A stretch of 64,000 bases of DNA from Cyrtodaria siliqua (lineage: Eukaryota; Mollusca; Bivalvia; Adapedonta; Hiatellidae): positions 19,244-83,243 of the forward strand of contig JAWPHD010011511.1 of NCBI GenBank assembly GCA_037043455.1, given 5' to 3'. Position 1 is the first letter of the stretch. Each line of letters opens with the position of its first letter. The translations under genes were made by a program, and so were the position numbers. The notes beneath the pieces were generated by a model. The model made no database searches, had not been told where the DNA came from, and saw nothing but the letters and a program-made list of their open reading frames with translations. Shown here one piece after another: positions 1-13,764 of the stretch.

Positions 1-3000
1 CTAACTGGTCCAGACTATAAATCAGTAGTTTTATTACTAACTGGTCGTATGGGATCATTAAGCCCATTCGTTGTGTTATTACTAACTGGTCCTCTGGGAT
101 CATCAAGCCCCTTCGTTGTTGTATTACTAACTGGTCCTATGGGATCATCAAGCCCATTCGTTGTGGTATTACTAACTTGTCCTATGGGATCATCAAGCCC
201 ATTCGTTGTGTTATTACTAACTGGTCCTATGGGATCATCTAGCCCATTCGTTGTGGTATTACTAACTGGTACAATGGGATCATCAAGCCCCTTCGTTTTG
301 ATATTACTAACTGGTCCTATGGATCATCAAACCCATTCGTTGTGTTATTACTCACCGGTCCTATGGGATCATTAAGCCCATTTGTTGTGTTGTTAACGGT
401 CATGTGGGATCAAAAGCCTATTCGTTGTGTTATTACTAACTGGTCCTATGGGATCATCAAGCCCATTTTTTGTGTTACTTACTGGTCTTATGGGATCATC
501 AAGCCCATTCGTTGTGTTATTACTAACTGGTCCTATGGGATCATCAAACCCATTCGTTGCGGTATTACTTACTGGTCCTATGGGATCATCAAACCCATTC
601 GTTGTGTTATTACTCACCGGTCCTATGGGATAATCAAGCCCATTTGTTGTGTTGCTAACGGTCCTGTGGGAACATCAAGCCCATTCGTTGTGTTATTACT
701 AACCGGTCCTATGGGATCATCAAGCCCATTTGTTGTGTTACTAACTGGTCCTATGGGATAATCAAGCCCATTCGTAGTATTATTACTAACTGGTCCTATG
801 GGATCATCAAGCCCATTCGTTGTGGTATTACTAACTGGTCCTATGGGATCATCAAGCCCATTCGTTGTGTTATTACTAACTGTTCCTAAGGGATCATCAA
901 GCCCATTCGTTGTGGTATTATTAACTTGTCCTATGTGATCATCAAGCCCATTCGTTTGTGGTATTATTAACTTGTCCTATGGGATCATCAAGCCCATTCG
1001 TTGTGTTATTACTAACTGGTCCTATGGGATCATATAGCCCATTTGTTGTGTTACTAACTAGTCCTATGGGATCATATAGCCCATTCGTTGTGTTATTAAT
1101 AACTGGTCCTATTGGATCATCAAGCCCCTTCGTTGTGGTATTACTAACTTGTCCTATGGGATCATCAAGCCCATTCGTAGTGTTATTACTAACTGGTCCT
1201 ATGCGATCATCAATCCCCTTCGTTGTGGTATTACTAACTGGTCCCAAGGGATCATCAAGCCCCTTCGTTGATCAAGCCCATTCGTTGTGGTATTACTAAC
1301 TGGTCCTATGGGATCATCAAACCCATTCGTAGTGTTATTACTAAATGGTACTATGGGATCATCAAGCCCGTTCGTTGTGTTATTACTAACCGGTCCTATG
1401 GGATAATCAAGCCCATTTTATGTGTTACTAACTGGTCCTATGGGATCATCAAACCAATTCGTTGCGGTATTTCTAACTGGTCCTATGGGATCATCAAACC
1501 TATTCGTTGTGTTATTACTCACCGGTCCTATGGGATCATCAAGCCCATTTGTTGTGTTGCTAACGGTCCTGTGGGATCATCAAGCCCATTCGTTGTGTTA
1601 TTACTAACTGGTCCTATGGGATCATCAAGCCCATTCGTAGTGTTATTACTAACTGGTCCTATAGGATCATCAAGCCCATGCGTTGTGGTATTACTAACTG
1701 GTCCTATGGGATCATCAAGCCCATTCGTTGTGTTATTACTAACTGGTCCTAAGGGATCATCAAGCCCATTCGTTGTGGTATTAGTAACTTGTCCTATGGG
1801 ATCATCAAGCCCATTCGTTGTGGTATTATTAACTTGTCCTATGGGATCATCAAGCCCATTCGTTGTGTTATTACTAACCGGTCCTATGGGATCATCAAGC
1901 CCATTTGTTGTGTTACTAACTAGTCCTATGGGATCATCAAGCCCATTCGTTGTGTTATTACTAACTGGTCCTATGGGATCATCAAGCCCCTTCGTTGTGG
2001 TATTACTAACTGGTCCTATGGGATCATCAAGCCCATTCGTACTGTTATTACTAACTGGTCCTATGGGATCATCAAGCCCCTTCGTTGTGGTATTACTAAC
2101 TGGTCCTATGGGATCATCAAGCCCATTCGTTGTGTTATTACTAACTGGTCCTTTGGGATCATCGAGCCCATTCGTTGTGTTATTACTAACTGGTCCTATG
2201 GGATCATCAAGCCCATTCGTTGTGTTATTACTAACAGGTCCTATGGGATCATCAAGCCCCTTCGTTGTGATATTACTAACTGGTCCTATGGGATCATCAA
2301 GCCCATTCGTTGTGGTATTACTAACTGGTCCTATGGGATCATCAAGCCTATTCGTTGTATTATTACCAATCGGTCATATGGGATCATCAAGCCCATTCGT
2401 TGTGGTATTACTAACGTGTCCTATGGGATCATCATGCCCATTCGTTGTGTTATTACTAACTGGTCCCATGGGATCATCAAGCCCATTCGGTGTGTTATTA
2501 CTAACTGGTCCTATGGGATCATCAAGCCCATTCGTTGTGTTATTACTAACCTGTCCTATGGGATCATCAAGCCGATTTGGTGTGTTATTACTAACTGGTC
2601 ATATGGGATCATCAAGCCAATTCGTTGTGTTATTACTAACTGGTAATACGACAATGAATGGGCTTGATCAACGAAGGGGCTTGATGATCCCATGGGGCCA
2701 GTTAGTAATAACACAACGAATGGGATTGATGACCCCATAGGACCAGTTAGTAATAACACAAAGAATGGGCTTGATGATCCCATAGGACCAGTTAGTAACA
2801 CAACAAATGGGCTTGATGATCCCATAGGACCGGTTAGTAATAACACAACGAATGGGTTTGATGATCCCATAGGACCAGTTAGTAATAACACAACGAATGG
2901 TCTAATTAACATTATTACTAACTGGTCCTATGGGATCATCAAGCCCATTCGTTGTGGTATTACTAACTGGTCCTATGGGATCATCAAGTCCATTCGTTGT

Positions 3001-4857
3001 GGTGTTACTAACTGGTCCTATGGGATCATGAAGCCTATTCGTTGTGGTGTTACTAACTGGTCCTATTGGATCATTAAGCCCATTCGTTGTGGTATTACTA
3101 ACTGGTTATATGGGATCATCAAGCCCATTCGTTGTGTTATTACTAACCGGTCCTAAGGGATCATCAAGCCCATTCGTTGTGGTATTACTAATTGGTCCTA
3201 TGGGATCATCAAGCCCATTCGTTGTGTTATTACTAACTGGTCCTATGGGTTCATCAATCCCATTCGTTGTGTTATTACTAACTGGTCCTATGGGATCATC
3301 AAGCCCCTTCGTTGTGTTATTTCTAACTGGTCCTATGTGATCATCAAGCCCATAGGTTGTGTTATTACTAACTGGTCCCATGGGATCATCAAGCCAATTC
3401 GTTGTGTTATTACTAACTGGTCCTATGGGATCATCAAGCCCATTCGTTGTGGTATTACTAACTGGTCCTACGGATCATCAAGCCCCTCCGTTGTGTTACT
3501 ACTAACTGGTCCTATGAGATCATCAATCGCATTCGTTGTGTTATTACTAACTGGTCCTATGGGATCATCAAGCCCCTTCTTTGTGTTATTACTAACTGGT
3601 CGTATGGGATCATCAAGCCCATTCGTTGTGGTATTACTAACTGGTCCTAAGGGATCATCAAGTCCATTCGTTGTGGTGTTACTAACCGGTCCTATGGGAT
3701 CATCAAGCCTATTCGTTGTGGTGTTACTAACTGGTCCTATGGGATCATTAAGCCCATTCGTTGTGGTATTACTAACTGATTCTATGGGATCATCAAGCCC
3801 ATTCGTTGTGTTATTACTAACCGGTCCTAAGGGATCATCAAGCCCATTCGTTGTGGTATTACTAATTGGTACTATGGGATCATCAAGCCCATTCATTGTG
3901 TTATTACTAACTGGTCCTATGGGTTCATCAATCCCATTCGTTGTGTTATTACTAACTGGTCCTATGGGATCATCAAGCCCCTTCGTTGTGTTATTTCTAA
4001 CTGGTCCTATGTGATCATCAAGCCCATACGTTGTGTTATTACTAACTGGTCCCATGGGATCATCAATTCGATTCGTTGTGTTATTTCTAACTGGTCCCAA
4101 GGGATCATCAAGCCCCTTCGTTGAGCAAGCCCATTCGTTGTGGTATTACTAACTGGTCCTATGGGATCATCAAGCCCATTCGTTGTGTTATTACTAAGCG
4201 GTCCTATGGGATCATCAAGCCAATTTGTTGTGTTACTAACTGGTCCTATGGGATCATCAAGCCCATTCGTTGTGTTATTACTAACTAGTCCTATGGGATC
4301 ATCAAACCCATTCGTTGCGGTATTACTAACTGGTCCTATGGGATCATCAAGCCCATTCGTTGTGTTATTACTAACCGGTCCTATGGGATCATCAAGCCCA
4401 TTCGTTGTGTTATTACTAACTGTTCCTGTGAGATCATCAAGCCCATTCGTTGTGTTCTTACTAACTGGTCCTAAGGGATCATCAAGCCCATTCTTTGTTG
4501 TATTACTAACTTTTCCTATGGGATCATCAAGCCCATTCGTTGTGGTATTATTAACTTGTCCTATGGGATCATCAAGCCCATTCGTTGTGGTATTACTAAC
4601 TGGTCCTATGGGATCATCAAGCCCATTCGTTGTGTTATTACTAACTGGTCCTATGGGATCATCAATCCCATTCGTTGTGGTATTACTAACTGGTCCTATG
4701 GGATCATCAAGCCCATTCGTAGTGTTATTACTAACTGGTCCTATGGGATCATCAAGCCCCTTCGTTGTGGTATTACTAACTGGTCCTATGGGATCATCAA
4801 GCCCATTAGTTGTGTTATTACTAACTGGTCCTATGGGATCATCAAGCCCATTCGTTG
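1..4857 (+). repeat. 45-bp satellite array, block I
   Basis: A head-to-tail array of a 45-bp unit covers the interval. Read in one frame the unit gives the 15-residue period MGSSSPFVVLLLTGP. Some units are 42 bp, losing one codon in the gtgttactaac segment. Units vary mainly at gtgtta/gtggta, cattcg/ccttcg/catttg, and tgg/ttg before tcc. The first 28 bases (containing ccagactataaatcagtag) are an array-start signature that recurs at about 5911 and 6468. An inverted segment sits at 2645-2910. The array ends abruptly inside a unit at 4857. No coding role is inferred: most differences between units change the amino acid, and stops occur in many units. Confidence 0.97.
2645..2910 (-). repeat. Inverted satellite segment 1
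   Basis: About six satellite units run in the opposite orientation to the flanking array, read here as gaatgggcttgatgatccc. The left switch is at aactggt|aatac and the right switch is at ctaattaac|attattactaac. Inside the left end lies the reverse complement of the hybrid junction ttcgttgatcaagccc found elsewhere in forward orientation (about 1262, 7645, 14165). The same junctions recur in four other inverted segments. Confidence 0.95.
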
Positions 4858-5890
4858 GCAGCCGTTACGTACTGAAAGTAGGAGCCGGTTTAAAATAGAA
4901 TGAAAATAATTTATTGGATGTCCTCGCAACCTTCATACAAATAGAATACGGCATCTCATATTTAACCGACAATGTTTTATTCCAGTTATTCTGGTATAAA
5001 TCTAATAATGTCAGTGCATAGTTTAAACTAAAAAAAATTGCAACTGATTTGGCCATTGCCAGGAATCCAACTTGAAAACTAATGAACTGTGTTTCTTTAG
5101 TTATAGTGAACAACTCATATCCATTGTTTAAGCTTAACGCGACGGTAGCTTCATGCACAGAGAGACGATCTGATTTTCTTACTTTTGTTTATGGACAAAA
5201 TAAGTTGGTCAAGTTGTCGTTAGAACGTTTAATCTTCATGTAGTAAAGTTATGCTAGGCGATAACTATTTTGCGTACGTGTATTCATCATCTACCAACTA
5301 TTCTCCCTTTAATCATCAATTTAAGGTACGAGGTAACGATGTTGTGTATTGGGTAGTCATTATTATCTACTATAGCTAAACGTTTCTTATCATGGTTTTT
5401 GCGTAATAAATACCAAATTTAATATTATCATCAATTTCGATTTAGATAACAATATTAAAATAACATAACTCAGGTGCAGAAGATGCTACTACGGAAGGAT
5501 ATCACACTTTAATTCCAAGCACTCAAGGGGGCATGTCACACCAATCGTAATGATACTCATATTTATCCTATACTTTCGTGTTCGTCCCTTTAAAAATGCA
5601 TTTAATTTAAGCCAACATTTAAAATAATCAAAAGCGTAAGTGTGACAGCAGTGTTATTACATACTTGTCGCTTGGGACTATTCAAGCCAAATATGTGTGA
5701 TTTTAAAGTAGAATACCGCTTATGCCGATGCTAGGGTGTCCGAGAGATTTGCACCCTATATTACCACTCATTGACAGACTCTAAAATTAGAATTGTTTCT
5801 CTAGTTTGTGTGTGTTGTTTCCAAGTGATCCCCTTAACAGTATGTATTGATATTCACACTAGCGTTTGTTTAGTGCTGTGTGACGGCTGT
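4858..5890. mobile_element. Spacer with pearl-like/Helitron-like element structure
   Basis: A 1033-bp non-array sequence separates satellite blocks I and II. Its ends are inverted relative to each other: gcagccgttac at 4858 and gtgacggctgt ending at 5890 pair at 9 of 11 positions. Three parts can be seen. The left arm (4858 to about 5577) is a diverged relative of 61575-62117. One decayed 45-bp satellite unit lies at 5651-5701. The right arm (5702 to about 5850) resembles the sequence just outside the end of array III (57559 onward). No transposase or other protein is visible. The left arm, tandem core, right arm plan recalls the pearl family of bivalve repeats; that family assignment is inference. 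Confidence 0.6.
5651..5701 (+). repeat. Single decayed satellite unit inside the spacer
   Basis: The segment reads gtgttattacatacttgtcg, then cttgggactattcaagcc, then aaatatgtgtgatt. It lines up along its whole length with a satellite unit (gttattactaacttgtcc, tatgggatcatcaagccc, attcgttgtggtt) with scattered changes. It is the only unit-like sequence in the spacer. It sits immediately before ttttaaagtagaataccgct, which has a counterpart immediately after the last unit of array III at 57559. Confidence 0.7.
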
Positions 5891-5920
5891 AAAAGGTGGC
5901 CCAGACTATAAATCAGTAGT
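5891..5920 (+). other. Array II leader
   Basis: Thirty bases (aaaaggtggcccagactata then aatcagtagt) link the spacer terminus to the first full unit of array II. The core ccagactataaatcagtag also begins the window and recurs inside the array at about 6476. It therefore marks starts of a several-kilobase higher-order block. Confidence 0.7.
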
Positions 5921-8753
5921 GTTATTACTAACTGGTCCTATGGGATCATTAAGCCCATTCGTTGTGTTATTACTAACTGGTCCTCTGGGATCATCAAGCC
6001 CCTTCGTTGTTGTATTACTAACTGGTCCTATGGGATCATCAAGCCCATTCGTTGTGGTATTACTAACTGGTCCTATAGGATCATCAAGCCCATTCGTTGT
6101 GGTATTACTAACTGGTCCTATGGGATCATCAAGCCCCTTCGTTGTGTTATTACTAACTGGTCCTATGGGATCATCAAGCCCCTTCGTTGTGTTATTACTA
6201 ACTGGTCCTATGGGATCATCCAGCCCATTCGTTGTGGTATTACTAACTGGTCCTATGGGATCATCAAGCCCATTCGTTGTGTTATTACTAACTGGTCCTA
6301 TTGGAACATCAAGCCTATTTGTTGTGGTATTACTAACTGGTCCTGTGGGATCATCAAGTCCTTTCGTTGTGGAATTACTAACAGTTCCTATGGGATCATC
6401 AAGCCCATTCGTAGTGTTATAACTAACTGGTCATATGGGATCATCAAGCCCATTTGTTGTGTTATTACTAACTGGTCCAGACTATAAATCAGTAGTGTTA
6501 TTACTAACTGGTCGTATGGGATCATAAGCCCATTCGTTGTGTTATTACTAACTGGTCATCTGGGATCATCAAGCCCCTTCGTTGTTGTATTACTAACTGG
6601 TCCTATGGGATCATCAAGCCCATTCGTTGTGGTATTACTAACTTGTACTATGGGATCATCAAGCCCATTCGTTGTGTTATTACTAACTGGTCCTATGGGA
6701 TCATCTAGCCCATTCGTTGTGGTATTACTAACTGGTACTATGGGATCATCACGCCCCTTCGTTGTGATATTACTAACTGGTCCTATGGATCATCAAACCC
6801 ATTCGTTGTGTTATTACTCACCGGTCCTATGGGATCATCAAGCCCATTTGTTGTGTTGTTAACGGTCCTGTAGGATCAACAAGCCCATTCGTAGTGTTAT
6901 TACTAACTGGTCCTATGGGATCATCAAGCCCATTTGTTGTGTTGTTAACGGTCCTGTAGGATCAACAAGCCCATTCGTAGTGTTATTACTAACTGGTCCT
7001 ATGGGATCATCAAGCCCATTTTTTGTGTTACTTACTGGTCTTATGGGATCATCAAGACCATTCGTTGTGTAATTACTAACTGGTCCTATGGGATCATCAA
7101 ACCCATTCGTTGCGGTATTACTAACTGGTCCTATGGGATCATCAAGCCCATTCGTAGTATTATTACTAACTGGTCCTATGGGATCATCAAGCCCATTCGT
7201 TGTGGTATTACTAACTGGTCCTATGGGATCATCAAGCCCATTCGTTGTGTTATTACTAACTGGTCCTAAGGGATCATCAAGCCCATTCGTTGTGGTATTA
7301 CTAACTTGTCCTATGTGATCATCAAGCCCATTTGTTGTGGTATTATTAACTTGTCCTATGGGATCGTCAAGCCCATTCGTTGTGTTATTACTAACCGGTC
7401 CTATGGGATAATCAAGCCCATTTGTTGTGTTACTAACTAGTCCTATGGGATCATCAAGCCCATTCGTTGTGTTATTAATAACTGGTCCTATTGAATCATC
7501 AAGCCCCTTCGTTGTGGTATTACTAACTTGTCCTATGGGATCATCAAGCCCATTCGTAGTGTTATTACTAACTGGTCCTATGCGATCATCAATCCCCTTC
7601 GTTGTGGTATTACTAACTGGTCCCAAGGGATCATCAAGCCCCTTAGTTGATCAAGCCCATTCGTTGTGGTATTACTAAATGGTAATATGGGATCATCAAG
7701 CCCGTTCGTTGTGTTATTACTAACCGGTCCTATGGGATAATCAATCCCATTTTTTGTGTTACTAACTGGTCCTATGGGATCATCAAACCAATTCGTTGCG
7801 GTATTACTAACTGGTCCTATGGGATCATCAAACCCATTCGTTGTGCTATTACTCACCGGTCCTATGGGATCATCAAGCCCATTTGTTGTGTTGCTAACGG
7901 TCCTGTGTGATCATCAAGCCCATGCGTTGTGGTATTACTAACTGGTCCTATGGGATCATCAAGCCCATTCGTTGTGTTATTACTAACTGGTCCTAAGGGA
8001 TCATCAAGCCCATTCGTTGTGGTATTACTAACTTGTCCTATGGGATCATCAAGCCCATTCGTTGTGGTATTATTAACTTGTCCTATGGGATCATCAAGCC
8101 CATTTGTTGTGTTATTACTAACCGGTCCTATGGGATCATCAAGCCCATTTGTTGTGTTACTAACTAGTCCTATGGGATCATCAAGCCCATTCGTTGTGTT
8201 ATTACTAACTGGTCCTATGGGATCATCAAGCCCCTTCGTTGTGGTATTACTAACTGGTCCTATGGGATCTTCGAGCCCATTCGTTGTGTTATTACTAACT
8301 GGTCCTATGGGATCATCAAGCCCATTCGTTGTGTTATTACTAACCGGTCCTATGGGATCATCAAGCCCCTTCGTTGTGATATTACTAACTGGTTCTATGG
8401 GATCATCAAGCCCATTCGTTGTGGTATTACTAACTGGTCCTATGGGATCATCAAGCCCATTCGTTGTGTTATTACCAATTGGTCCTATGGGATCATCAAG
8501 CCCATTCGTTGTGGTATTACTAACGTGTCCTATGGGATCATCATGCCCATTCGTTGTGTTATTACTAACTTGTCCCATGGGATCATCAAGCCCATTCGGT
8601 GTGTTATTACTAACTGGTCCTATGGGATCATCAAGCCCATTCATTGTGTTATTACTAACCTGTCCTATGGGATCATCAAGCCCATTTGGTGTGTTATTAC
8701 TAACTGGTCCTATGGGATCATCAAGCCAATTCGTTGTGTTATTACTAACTGGT

Positions 8754-9020
8754 AATACCACAACGAATGGGCTTGATCAACGAAGGGGCTTGATGATCCC
8801 ATGGGGCCAGTAAGTAATAACACAACGAATGGGATTGATGATCCCATAGGACCAGTTAGTAATAACACAACGAATGGGCTTGATGATCCCATAGGACCAG
8901 TTAGTAACACAACAAATGGGCTTGATGATCCCATAGGACCGGTTAGTAATAACACAACGAATGGGTTTGATGATCCCATAGGACCAGTTAGTAATAACAC
9001 AACGAATGGGCTAATTAACA
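8754..9020 (-). repeat. Inverted satellite segment 2
   Basis: Opposite-orientation units with the same left switch (aactggt|aatacc) and right switch (ctaattaacatt) as segment 1, and nearly the same length. It is the segment 1 counterpart in the duplicated block. Confidence 0.95.
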
Positions 9021-10929
9021 TTAATACTAACTGGTCCTATGGGATCATCAAGCCCATTCGTTGTGGTATTACTAACTGGTCCTATGGGATCATCAAACCC
9101 ATTCGTTGCGGTATTACTAACTGGTCCTATGGGATCATCAAGCCCATTCGTAGTATTATTACTAACTGGTCCTATGGGATCATCAAGCCCATTCGTTGTG
9201 GTATTACTAACTGGTCCTATGGGATCATCAAGCCCATTCGTTGTGTTATTACTAACTGGTCCTAAGGGATCATCAAGCCCATTCGTTGTGGTATTACTAA
9301 CTTGTCCTATGTGATCATCAAGCCCATTTGTTGTGGTATTATTAACTTGTCCTATGGGATCATCAAGCCCATTCGTTGTGTTATTACTAACCGGTCCTAT
9401 GGGATAATCAAGCCCATTTGTTGTGTTACTAACTAGTCCTATGGGATCATCAAGCCCATTCGTTGTGTTATTAATAACTGGTCCTATTGAATCATCAAGC
9501 CCCTTCGTTGTGGTATTACTAACTTGTCCTATGGGATCATCAAGCCCATTCGTAGTGTTATTACTAACTGGTCCTATGCGATCATCAATCCCCTTCGTTG
9601 TGGTATTACTAACTGGTCCCAAGGGATCATCAAGCCCCTTAGTTGATCAAGCCCATTCGTTGTGGTATTACTAAATGGTAATATGGGATCATCAAGCCCG
9701 TTCGTTGTGTTATTACTAACCGGTCCTATGGGATAATCAAGCCCATTTTTTGTGTTACTAACTGGTCCTATGGGATCATCAAACCAATTCGTTGCGGTAT
9801 TACTAACTGGTCCTATGGGATCATCAAACCCATTCGTTGTGCTATTACTCACCGGTCCTATGGGATCATCAAGCCCATTTGTTGTGTTGCTAACGGTCCT
9901 GTGGGATCATCAAGCCCATTCGTTGTGTTATTACTAACTGGTCCTATGGGATCATCAAGCCAATTCGTAGTGTTATTACTAACTGGTCCTATGGGATCAT
10001 CAAGCCCATGCGTTGTGGTATTACTAACTGGTCCTATGGGATCATCAAGCCCATTCGTTGTGTTATTACTAACTGGTCCTAAGGGATCATCAAGCCCATT
10101 CGTTGTGGTATTACTAACTTGTCCTATGGGATCATCAAGCCCATTCGTTGTGGTATTATTAACTTGTCCTATGGGATCATCAAGCCCATTTGTTGTGTTA
10201 TTACTAACCGGTCCTATGGGATCATCAAGCCCATTTGTTGTGTTACTAACTAGTCCTATGGGATCATCAAGCCCATGCGTTGTGGTATTACTAACTGGTC
10301 CTATGGGATCATCAAGCCCATTCGTTGTGTTATTACTAACTGGTCCTATGGGATCATCAAGCCAATTCGTAGTGTTATTACTAACTAGTCCTATGGGATC
10401 ATCAAGCCCATGCGTTGTGGTATTACTAACTGGTCCTATGGGATCATCAAGCCCATTCGTTGTGTTATTACTAACTGGTCCTAAGGGATCATCAAGCCCA
10501 TTCGTTGTGGTATTACTAACTTGTCCTATGGGATCATCAAGCCCATTCGTTGTGGTATTATTAACTTGTCCTATGGGATCATCAAGCCCATTCGTTGTGT
10601 TATTACTAACCGGTCCTATGGGATCATCAAGCCCCTTCGTTGTGATATTACTAACTGGTTCTATGGGATCATCAAGCCCATTCGTTGTGGTATTACTAAC
10701 AGGTCCTATGGGATCATCAAGCCCATTCGTTGTGTTATTACCAATTGGTCCTATGGGATCATCAAGCCCATTCGTTGTGGTATTACTAACTGGTCCTATT
10801 GGATCATCAAGCCCATTCGTTGTGTTATTACTAACCGGTCTTATGGGATCATCAAGCCCATTTGGTGTGTTATTACTAACTGGTCCTATGGGATCATCAA
10901 GCCCATTCGTTGGGTTATTACTAACTGGT

Positions 10930-11371
10930 AATACCACAACGAATGGGCTTGATCAACGAAGGGCTTGATGATCCCATGGGACCAGTTAGTAATAACACAA
11001 CGAATAGGATTGATGATCCCATATCACCAGTTAGTAATAACACAACGAATGGGCTTGATAATCCCATAGGACCGGCTAGTAATATCACAACGAATGGGCT
11101 TGATGGTCCCATAGGTCCAGTTAGTAACACAACAAATGGGCTTGATGATCCCATGGGACCAGTTAGTAATAACACAACGAATGGGCTTGATGATCCCATA
11201 GTACCCGTTAGTAACACAACAAATGGGCTTGATGATCCCATAGGACCGGTTAGTAATAACACAACGAATCGGCTTGATGATCCCATAGGACCAGTTAGTA
11301 ATACCACAACGAATGGGCTTGATGATCCCATAGGACCAGTTAGTAATAACACAACGAATGGGCTAACTAAC
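10930..11371 (-). repeat. Inverted satellite segment 3
   Basis: A longer version (about 440 bp) of the inverted segment, with the left switch aactggt|aataccac and right switch ggctaactaac|attatt. Extra inverted units, including one reading gggcttgatggtccc, lie in the middle. Confidence 0.95.
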
Positions 11372-13277
11372 ATTATTACTAACTGGTGCTATGGGATCAT
11401 CAAGCCCATTAGTTGTGGTATTACTAACTGGTCCTATGGGATCATCAAGCCCATTCGTCGAGTTATAACTAACCGGTCCTAAGGGATCATTAAGCCCATT
11501 CGTTGTGGTGTTACTAACTGGTCCTATGGGATCATCAAGCCCATTCGTTGTGTTATTACTAACTGATCCTATGGGATCATCAATCCCATTCGTTGTTTTA
11601 TTAATAACTGGTCCTATGAGATCATCAAGCCCATTCGTTGTGTTATTACTAACTGGTCCTATGAGATCATCAAGCCCATTCGTTGTGGTATTACTAACTG
11701 GTCCTATGGGATCATCAAGTCCATTCGTTGTGTTATTACTAACTGGTCCTATGAGATCATCAAGCCCATTCGTTGTGTTATTACTAACTGGTCCTATGAG
11801 ATCATCAAGCCCATTCGTTGTGTTATTACTAACTGGTCCTATGAGATCATCAAGCCCATTCGTAGTGTTATTACTAACTGGTCCTATGGGATCATCAAGC
11901 CCATTTGTTGTGTTATTACTAACTGATCCTATGGGATCATGAAGCCCATTCGTTGTGTTATTACTAACTGGTCCTATGGGATCATCAAGCCTATTCGTTG
12001 TGTTATTACTAACTGGTCCTATGGAATCATCAAGCCCATTCGTTGTGGTATTACTAACTGGTCCTATTGTATCATCAAACCCATTCGTTGCGTTATTACT
12101 AACTGGTCCTATGGGATCATCAAGCCCATTCGTTGTGGTATTACTAACTGGTCCTATTGGATAATCAAGCCCATTCGTCGTGTTATTACTAACTGGTCCT
12201 ATGATATCATCAAGCCCATTCGTTGTGATATTACTAACTGGTCCTATGAGATCATCAAGCCCATTAGTAGTGTTATTACTAACTGGTCCTAAGTGATCAT
12301 CAAGCCCATTCGTTGTTGTATTACTAACTTGTCCTATATGATCATCAAGCCCATTCGTCGTGTTATTACTAACTGGTCCTGTGAGATCATCAATCCCATT
12401 CGTTGTGTTATTACTAACTGGTCCTAAGGGATCATCAAGCCCATTCTTTGTTGTATTACTAACTTGTCCTATGGGATCATCAAGCCCATTCGTTGTGGTA
12501 TTATTAACTTGTCCTATGGGATCATCAAGCCCATTCGTTGTGGTATTACTAACTGGTCCTATGGGATCATCAAGCCCATTCGTTGTGTTATTACTAACTG
12601 GTCCTATGGGATCATCAAGCGAATTCGTTGTTGTATTACTAACTGGTCCTATGGGATCATCAAGCCCCTTCGTTGTAGTATTACTAACTGGTCCTATGGG
12701 ATCATCAAGCCCATTCGTAGTGTTATTACTAACTGGTCCTATGGGATCATCAAGCCCCTTCGTTGTGGTATTAATAACTGGTCCTATGGGATCATCAAGC
12801 CCATTAGTTGTGTTATTACTAACTGGTCCTATGGGATCATCAAGCCCATTCGTTGTGTTATTACTAACTGGTCCTATGGGATCATCAAGCCCATTCGTTG
12901 TGTTATTACTAACTGGTCCTATGGGATCATCAAGCCCATTCGTTGTGTTATTACTAACCGGTCCTATGGGATCATCAAGCCCCTTCGTTGTGATATTACT
13001 AACTGGTCCTATGGGATCATCAAGTCCATTCGTTGTGTTATTACTAACTGGTCCTATGGGATCATCAAGCCCCTTCGTTGTGGTATTACTTACTGGTCAT
13101 ATGAGATCATCAAGCCCATTCGTTGTGGTATTACTAACTGGTCCTATTGGATCATCAAGCCCATTCGTTGTGTTATTACTAACCGGTCTTATGGGATCAT
13201 CAAGCCCATTTGGTGTGTTATTACTAACTGGTCCTATGGGATCATCAAGCCCATTCGTTGTGTTATTACTAACTGGT

Positions 13278-13764
13278 AATACCACAACGAATGGGCTTGA
13301 TCAACCAAGGGCTTGATGATCCCATGGGACCAGTTAGTAATAACACAACGAATGGGATTGATGATCCCATGGCACCAGTTAGTAATAACACAACGAATGG
13401 GCTTGATAATCCCATAGGACCGGCTAGTAATATCACAACGAATGGGCTTGATGGTCCCATAGGTCCAGTTAGTAACACAACAAATGGGCTTGATGATCCC
13501 ATGGGACCAGTTAGTAATAACACAACGAATGGGATTGATGATCCCATGGGACCAGTTAGTAATAACACAACGAATGGGCTTGATGATCCCATAGGACCAG
13601 TTAGTAACACAACAAATGGGCTTGATGATCCCATAGGACCGGTTAGTAATAACACAACGAATGGGCTTGATTATCCCATAGGACCAGTTAGTAATACCAC
13701 AACGAATTGGCTTGATGATCCCATAGGACCAGTTAGTAATAACACAACGAATGGGCTAACTAAC
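13278..13764 (-). repeat. Inverted satellite segment 4
   Basis: About 487 bp of opposite-orientation units, very close to segment 3 (it shares the gggcttgatggtccc variant and the same end junctions) with about one extra unit. It is followed by the same gtgctatgggatcatc unit that follows segment 3. Confidence 0.95.

Noticed and set aside
1268..2740. A repetitive secreted or structural protein (silk- or mucin-like) encoded by the 15-residue repeat
   Set aside because: No signal peptide, no unique ends, no splice or promoter context, frame breaks by stops and inverted segments, and no bias toward silent changes.
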